64,000 nucleotides of DNA from Membranipora membranacea (taxonomy: Eukaryota; Bryozoa; Gymnolaemata; Cheilostomatida; Membraniporidae), in NCBI GenBank assembly GCA_914767715.1, contig OU612073.1:12708001-12772000 (forward strand), given 5' to 3'. The position numbers and the translations under genes were made by a program. The notes under the pieces were generated by a model. It worked only from the letters and a program-made list of their open reading frames with translations, was not told the origin of the DNA and searched no databases. Shown here one piece after another: positions 37,101-46,100 of this stretch; positions within the stretch are counted from its first letter, which is position 1; each line of letters starts with the position of its first letter.

Positions 37101-40100
37101 TAAACAGAAAAAAAACATGCTATAAAAACAAAATAAAATTTAAGTTAACAGAAAGATGTTGCCATTTTTTTGTAGGCTGTTCGTGGTGAGGCGGTGAGCC
37201 TAGTATTCACTATACCGATATTTGAGCCTCTTCCCTCTCAGTACTATATAAGATGTATGTCTGATAGGTGGCTGGGATCTGATGACACCTTCCCAATCTC
37301 ATTCCAGCATCTTATACTACCAGAGAGACATCCTCCACATACAGGTGTGTATATTAGCTTCTGTACCTGCGGGTTGGCAATTTTTCCTAGGGAAGGTTTG
37401 GATAAACCCGTAGAGTTATTATTTAGTGTGTATAGTAACTCTAAGTATAACTCTTGAATTATAAATCATATGCAACATTACTCATGTTAATATGACCGAG
37501 ATCAAGTTTGATCCAATTTGTCTGAATTACGGGTTGCTCCTTGCTCATATCCTGCTGGTAAGTTGCCGACTGCAGCTTTAAGGGTAGTAACTTTAAAATG
37601 TAAATTGTAACAAACTTGATCTTTTTTGACCAATGAACTTAAAAAAGTTAATTGCTCTGACGATGTAGTTTGCTCCGTCGATCTTAAGGAGCTTTCTGTA
37701 AAGTTGATATTATTTCTTAGATAAAATTTGTTCTTGTATGTTACAACATGCAAGAGTGCGCATTCAATTTTATTGTTTGCCAGTTATGCTGTAAATATGA
37801 ATGATTTGAGTGCGCTTTTTTGCTTCCATGTTAAACCCAATTGTTGAGAGGAAAACCTACAGCTTTTTGACTGCCAGCATTCAGTTTTTTTGTTGTCATG
37901 TATTGTAGACCTGCTGGACCTGAGGCCTTTACCGGTGACAGCCCTAGGTGACATGACGCTATCAGCACTGTACAAGTTCTCTCACTTTAACCCAGTACAG
38001 ACTCAGATATTCCATACTATCTATCACACAGACTCAAATGTCCTACTAGGTATGTCTGTCTGTCACTCAAAAGGAGGGGTTACTCTTATTGGCAGAAAGT
38101 TCAATTGTTATTAGAAGCACAATCTAAGAACATGGCTAGTCTGCCTCGCCATTGAGTTGGGTCGGGTATAGAAAAGAATCTCCATACTACCGACACACAC
38201 ATAGTAGTGAGTCCCTTGCTGTGTTGTTTAAGGGGAGGGAGTTGTGCTGATTGTGCACACTGTTAACAACTGCAGCTTTGATGAGTTTGGGTTTTACACT
38301 CATATTATTCTACAAGGATCAGCTGAACTTGGTAGTTAGTGGGCAGCGATGCCTAGAATTGCATTTGTTCATCAGATATTCCATGAATGTGCTATAAAGT
38401 TTGGATATCTGAATGTAGCGCCAATCGAGCCAGATTGGAAGAAAGGTTGCATGTCAATAACCTAACCATCCATTTAAGATTAATCTATCAAGATGTTGAT
38501 TTCACTAGAATTGAAACAACACTAGATCTAGGCGACCAATCAAACAAACTGCCCAAGTTCCTATCTGTTTGTAGTTACATAAATGAAATTGTACAAGCTC
38601 TCTCCCATCCGAAGAAAGAGAATTGCAGGATTGGTGGGGTTAGTCTTGCCTTGTATAACTGTTTTATCACATGTTATTTTTCCATGCACGAATAGGTTTT
38701 TTGGAACAAATTAGTTAGACTATCATTAGTTGACGATTACAGCCAAGCAGTTGCAAAACTTTCCATAGCCCGATAATAGTGTGAGTCTTGGGTTGCTTGT
38801 ACCAGAGTGCAGTCCCAGGTTACACTGAAAATTACTCCTCTACCTCATTAGTGAGTTTCAATACTGACACAATTTTGAACTTTCTAGTCAGGTCAGGTCG
38901 CCTTTAACCGACATGTAACTTACTTATCAAGAGGTCAGCATGCTAGATATAGAACATTCCACTTACGTATGATATTGACTAGAACAAGTTTGATCTAATT
39001 GCCTGTATTCCTGTTGCTCCCTTCCACTGGTCACGCCGCAGGCAAAGGGATCAAGAATTAACTACCAATCCATTGGGATTGTCTTGATATATGCTCATGC
39101 CAACTGATTGTACCTCGTATACACAAAAGCGTCGAGGGAGGCAAATCATGAAAGGTATGAGTTGGGCAGCATTCAACTTTCTGGTGATGCTCCAGAGCTT
39201 TATAATTCTTTGAACTCAAGTAAAAGAGCGCGTAAAGTATTGTACGCCATATTGCTCACAGGAATCAGAGACGACCATTATGTCAGACATATGTCCTGAT
39301 TTTTAACATTAGAAATGTCAGTTTACTGTTGCTGATAATATTATCACAGACAATTTGAGAGGTAAAGAAAGTTGTATCATAGACGAATGGAGACAACTCC
39401 AAAAATTGTGTGTTGGCACCATGAGGAAGGGTTACACATTTTACAAGATATCTCAGCTCGCAGTTCATATTTTGGAAAAATAATTCCATATTTGGAACCC
39501 TCATATTTGATTACATATTATTTCATAGTCTGTTACTCATCTCCTGCTAAAAAAATTAAGTGTCCACCAATTGTCCACCTGGGAGCAGACAATTACCGCA
39601 AAGTGGTAGTTAATTCTTGGTCCCTTTGCCTGCGGCGTGACCAGTGGATCGGGAGCGACTCGGAATGCAGGCAAATGGACCAAACTTGGTCTAGATATTG
39701 ACCGTTTTATAACTGATAGACAGACCAGCCTACATTATTCACAAGGCCGTCTATGCTAATGGCATTTAACCTAAAAGTCTGGCCACCTTGAGTTCGTTTA
39801 CACCCAAGAAAGGGTTGAGGAGTAAGGCTGATAATGATGTAAGATAAAGCAAACTTGAACAGTGTCAATACCTTGCGGTTGGTTGAATCGCATTTGGTTC
39901 TCTGTTTTTGGAGTCCAACTACATACAAGTACATATATGAGCATCTGATGAGAAAGGTTTGGTCGACGAGGACGAGTGTTCCCGTGTCGATGGGGGGGGG
40001 GGGGTCGGAGATTGTAACGACTGAGCCTTTGAGTGCCTGATCCTCATTACTGCTTACTTCTATTTTTTTCAATCAAGCAAATCTTTTCCAAAAATCCTCA

Positions 40101-43100
40101 CATATACAGTTCTATCATTGAACTCCCTTTCCCGCATTGCTTCTGTCTGGCAGTCAACAATTTGGGATCCGTACCTCGAGCACGGCTCGTAACCTCAGGC
40201 ACTTATAGACATTAACAAATAACAATTTTCGATGTTTTTTTCCCCTATAGAGCTAACAAATCTTGAATCCTATTAAAGTTATATATTTAGCTTTTGTAAA
40301 ACCCCATACTTCGATAAGGCAATCGCTCAATGTACACTACTTAGCTTTGTGTTCTCATCAGAGCTTGACTGAGGCAATCTTTATCGTAAATTGTATTTAT
40401 TCAATTAATATTATTTTTAGGTGCACCAACTGGTTCAGGTAAAACTGTAGCAGCAGAGATGGCAATATTCAGACTGTTCAAAAAATATCCTGGTCAGAAG
40501 GCTGTATACATCGCCCCGCTTAAAGCTCTCGTCAGAGAGAGGATGGAAGACTGGAAGATCAGGATCGAAAAGAAGCTCGGCAAAAAGTACGTGGGATTGA
40601 CTCAAAATTCTGATACATTATTGATAGGACACTTGGGTAATTTATGGATCTTCTTTGATTTTCATATTTTAGTGCTGCCTGGTAGGACACGCTCTTGAGT
40701 TCACCAAGTACTTATTCATTATTGCAAGAGATTTAATTTTATTTTAAACTATCCTCAATACAAACAAAGTGACAAGAAAACTGATGCAACTGTTATTCCT
40801 ATTACCCTAGGTTGCTTACTTGACCTTTCATATTCGAACACAGAGCTGAAAATATCCAAAATGAGCGAAGACACTCGCCCCCTGTCCAATAGTTGTTTTC
40901 ACAGATCAAACCTCCTAAATATACATTCATCTAGGGTGGTGGAGATGACGGGAGACATAGCGCCTGATATGAGGGCCATAGCCTCAGCTGATCTCATTGT
41001 TACAACACCTGAGAAGTGGGACGGGGTCAGTCGTTCCTGGCAGAACAGAAGCTATGTGCAGAAAGTAACCCTGGTTATAATCGATGAGATTCATCTGCTC
41101 GGTATGTATTAAGAGATAATATTAAAATGTAGTCACCATTCCCAGAATGCATCATTAGCCTGAGATAAGGTTTAACTCATGTATCTGATCTCTGAACTGA
41201 TTTCCTTGGAAGGTCGGGAAGATAATGTTACTTCAGGGCTGCGCAATAGTGGCCTTGCTACATATACATGTGAGTTACGGGTGCTGTGTTGAGGATTACC
41301 GTCATAGATTATATAATAACTCTATGATAATCATCAAAGTTCTCAGGTGCTACCCCCTTGACCATTATAAGCTGTTTATATAGAGATTTGAATTGTGATC
41401 TTTAGCCCCATGATGCATCTCAACATACATTTTCAAACTTTGTGTTTGTTCATATGTTAATCCTCTTCTGAGGAAACTCCTAACATAACCTCTCTCTGGT
41501 AATGTGATTATTTTATGCAGATATTTAGTTGACCCTTCATTATATTAACCATAACTTCAGTCGTGCTGCTTTGGAAAAAAGCCGCTTCTAATTTGATCAA
41601 TATACACTGTGATTGCAGAAGTAACACAATTTTGTAGGTGCTAGACATGACAGTTATAAAAGCAGCCAAGTTTTATTACAAACCATCCATGCATATGTTT
41701 TTAACACAATTTTTAAGTGTCAAGACACAGCGTTAAGAATATGAGGCAAGAAATAGACTTCAATTTAAGGGTCAAATTTAGTACTGAGTTTTTGACTGGT
41801 GACAAAATTTGCTCTCCTAATATATGACCGAGGAAGGGTAACAAACTGCCGCAATCTACTCTATCTGCATGTGATAATCATAGAGTTATAATATTATATA
41901 TAAATTATATTATTATATATATATATATATATATGATAATTCTTTGGCGATTATTTACAGGATCAATGCAACATTGTGATTTAATGACCATTTTTTGTGT
42001 GTAGGTGGTTAGATTGGCCAACTCTTGCGTATCTACATGTTGTTCTTTTTGAATAATCCGGAACTACCTATAGATGGTTCATGTCATGTAGGCACCCCTA
42101 TCACTCACCAGATATCGTCAACAAGTCTCATTATCTTGTGTAAAATCCATGATTAAGTTAAATGTTTATGCGCCACTGTGCAAGACACTGCTAGGTAATC
42201 TCTTGAGCATGTTATGAAAAAACATCCGATCAGGTTGTTATTGTCTGCCAAATAAAAAGCGTATAGGATGTCTGTCTGCCCAACCTGCCCACTACCAACT
42301 TTTATTTTTTTACTTTCAATATACAGATATACTATCGTAAGCTCGGTTTGAAGGGGGGGGGGCTGGGAGGGATGGTTGTGACATAACATTCTGTAGGTAA
42401 CTCCTTGAGGTCAGCACATGAAAGCTGGTTAATTCAGACTTCATAATTCAGAACTTATTTCGGACAAGGAAAGTTGGTCCCTTGCATTCTAATGTCACTT
42501 AATTCAGACTCTGTCCAATTACGACAAATATTTGTGGTCCCCAGAGGTTTGAAGTATGTGAACTGCAGTGTACTTGTGTAAATGTCTCTTATCAAATTCT
42601 TCAATTTAAGAAATTAAGAATTTATATTTTGTATATATGCAGGTGCTGACAGAGGACCTGTGTTAGAGGTTGTCGTCTCTAGGACTAACTTCATATCAGC
42701 TACTACAGGACACAAAGTTAGAGTGGTCGGTTTGTCCACAGCACTCGCTAACGCTAGAGATCTCGCTGACTGGCTTGGCATCAAAGATGTGAGATTTTCT
42801 TCCCACTTTCATAAGCATTTAAATACAGTAGAAATGAATATAAGTATATATATAAGTACATACAATATGTATATATATATATATATATAAGCATTATTAT
42901 GTATTATTAAGTATTATTTGTAAAATGTATTCAACTGAACAAATTCTATGCTAGACGTCATAAGTTTGCTAGGGTTGATGCTGCGGCGGCTGCGTTTCAA
43001 ACAGTTTCCCGTAAGTCCGTAGAATTACCAGGGATATTAGGTCTGGTATATCTTATATATTGTTGGAAAAGCGACATCTGCGACAACTGGCATATCTGAA

Positions 43101-46100
43101 CAACTTCTCTTGAATACTGATAGGGTTTGCATTTGATAGCCAGGACAAACACAACTTTGTGAGATAAATGAGAAATCACTGTCAAAATTCCACCAACAAC
43201 AACATGCTCAGTTCCAATAATAGACATTAATACAAATTTAAAATTTAATTCTCACCAATGTAAACATACTGCAAGGTCTATTACTAACAAATTAAGAAAG
43301 TTTCCGCAGAATCAGTGCTCGTTACTTGGTACCTGTCATTCTCCATTAAGTTTAAAGGGCAACCAAGGTTTCAAACAACTTCTCATTGATGGCCATTGAT
43401 TAATAGCAGATTGCACCTTCTGCATTGGGAAAAAGACAAAATATAATTCGGATGATTATTCAGCCAGAATTCTTGTGAAACATTTCTTCCATCAGGCACT
43501 CAAACTCAGCTAAAAGAGAATACCACATAGCAGTTTCCTGTTCCTGTTATTATTTAGCCTGTGCTCTATAATTATTACAGCAAAGTCTTGGAACCTCCCC
43601 TAAACTGAAGTGTTACCCAGCTTAGAGTCAGCAACTACTTTGAGTTTTGCATCGCGTAATGCACAAAGCTGATGCTGCCCAGCACATTATTTCCTACCCA
43701 TTAATGCATTGCTGCGAAACCTTGGTTGCCCTTTAAATTGAAGTCTTAAAGGGCAACCAAGGTTTCGCAGCAATGCATTAAAGGGTAGCAAATAATGTGC
43801 TGGGCAGCATCAGCTTTGTGCATTACGCGATGCAAAACTCAAAGTAGTTGCTGACTCTAAGCTGGGTAACACTTCAGTTTAGGGGAGGTTCCAAGACTAT
43901 GCTGTAATAATTATAGAGCACAGGCTAAATAATAACAGGAACAGGAAACTGCTATGTGGTATTCTCTTTTAGCTGAGTTTGAGTACCTGATGGAAGAAAT
44001 GTTTCACAAGAATTCTGGCTGAATAATCATCCGAATTATATTTTGTCTTTTTGTCCCATGCAGAAGGTGCAATCTGCTATCAATCAATTGCCATCAATGA
44101 GAAGTTGTTTGAAACCTTGGTTGCCCTTTAAACTCCCACAATAACCCATCATTCTATTTCTAACTCAAACCATTCCCACGCAGCGCACTGCCTGATTTGC
44201 CCACATCGGCCCTGGAAAGTGATAATTTTACTGGTTCTTTTAGCTATCCCTGCACAACTTCGCGTTGTTATATGTATCATGTATATAATATAATATATAT
44301 GTAATATATATAGTGAAATGATATATATAAAAATATAATATGTATAATAATATGATATATATATATATATATAATCATATGATATATTTAATTATATTAT
44401 ATATATATAATATAATATATATAATAACATAATGTTCTCTTTTATGTTTTTTGTTGTACAGATGGGACTGTTTAACTTCCGGCCAAGTGTTAGACCGGTC
44501 CCTCTCGAGGTACATATCAACGGATTTCCTGGTAAACACTACTGTCCGAGGATGGCTACGATGAACAAACCTTCATTCAAAGGTGAATTTCACTCCTTTG
44601 TAACTGCTTTCTAGTTGGAAGCTTCAATATACCACAGTATATTTAGATTCGATGCAATACCTTCCATGCACTAACTATTTCTCAAAATGCTCACATCAAA
44701 AAAAAATTTCCCCCTATTTCAAGACTTGACCAGTGACTTAATTGCTAGTCTTTAGTTAGAGACTTGAGGCAAAGACTTGAGCTAGATACTTATGTGAGAG
44801 AATTGAGTTGGAGACTTATGTGAGAGACTTGTGACACTTTGATCTTTTTGAAACTCACTTTTGAAATTTCGCCTGGCTATGGCTTCAAAAACTCAATAAA
44901 CTCTAACATAAATTCATATTATAGAGAGCATGGGTTGGATAAAACTATGTTGACACCTGGCAAATGATATCTTTATCACAAACTGCCATACCTTATTTAG
45001 TTATCTAAAAGAACTAGTTTATTAAGATTTATCCAGTGCTCGGCTTACTAGCATTCAATATCATCTTGGGGTTTGTTGCAATCATGCCCCACCCTGATTA
45101 ACTGGTTACTTAAGATCCTTAGGAGCCGTTTGATGGTTCATTACTGCGGCTTTTATATGAAACAATAAACACCTTGCTCTGACGAAATACTTTCCATCAT
45201 GTCCTTTACTTACTCCAATTCATGACACAATTTCGCGCCTCTTTGACAATTTTCTCACCAGTACGGGAATAACTAGATCGTTCTGGCATAACCAGCGGTC
45301 AATGGTCGGATTTTATGTCTCGGGCAAGCCCACATAATCTCACTAGGGGTTCTATATAGTGTACCACTGAACGATTTCTAATGGATGACGTCTTTGTAAC
45401 GATCTATTAACATCATTACTAACACTTGTTTTCGTAATTGCAATTTACCATACCTACTTGATGAACCAGCAAGACCAATCGGCAGTTATGGCTGCGAAGA
45501 CCACCAGTGTATATGCTGTATTCACTGTAATCATATTCATTTATGTAAACCAAGTTTGCTCCAGTTTGCCTGCATTTGGAGTTGCTCTAATTGCACTAAT
45601 TTCCGTTCAATGTAAAGTCAAATAAGATTGTCACATTGCATTCCTTGCCTCACCGAGCGTTCGTATTGTGGTATAGCATTGGCATCTGTATAACTATTTG
45701 TAGGTATAATGCAGCACTCCCCCGACAAGCCTGTACTGATATTCGTATCCTCCAGACGACAGACAAGGCTGACAGCTCTAGATCTCATAGCTCTGCTAGC
45801 AGCTGAGGATAACCCCAAACAATGGCTCAAGATTGAGGAAAGAGAGGTCTGTGAGATTTACTGATTACACTTTTACCATTTTATGTATCGCTTATTGTGA
45901 TATAGGTGGCCATTATATATTTTGTAGCTCTAGTCAATTGAAGGATATTTCGCGATGTGATATACTGATAATTTTATTAGCGATTCACTTACCATCCTGA
46001 GTCACATCATTATCAGCATTCACAAAAAGTTACCTCATGATTTTATACACATATCAACTCATGCCAAATAATCTTTATTATTTATATCTAGACGCTCCAT

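Larger units (their letters stand above)
32625..37344 (+). other. ASCC3: ASCC3 first Sec63 domain (exons 16-23)
   Basis: Residues 896-1293. Recognisable by family strings: [88 protein letters not shown] and [12 protein letters not shown]. It comprises the winged-helix, ratchet, helix-loop-helix and FN3-like parts seen in Brr2/Ski2-type enzymes. Exons 20 and 21 are the ones duplicated at the left edge of the window. Confidence 0.9.
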
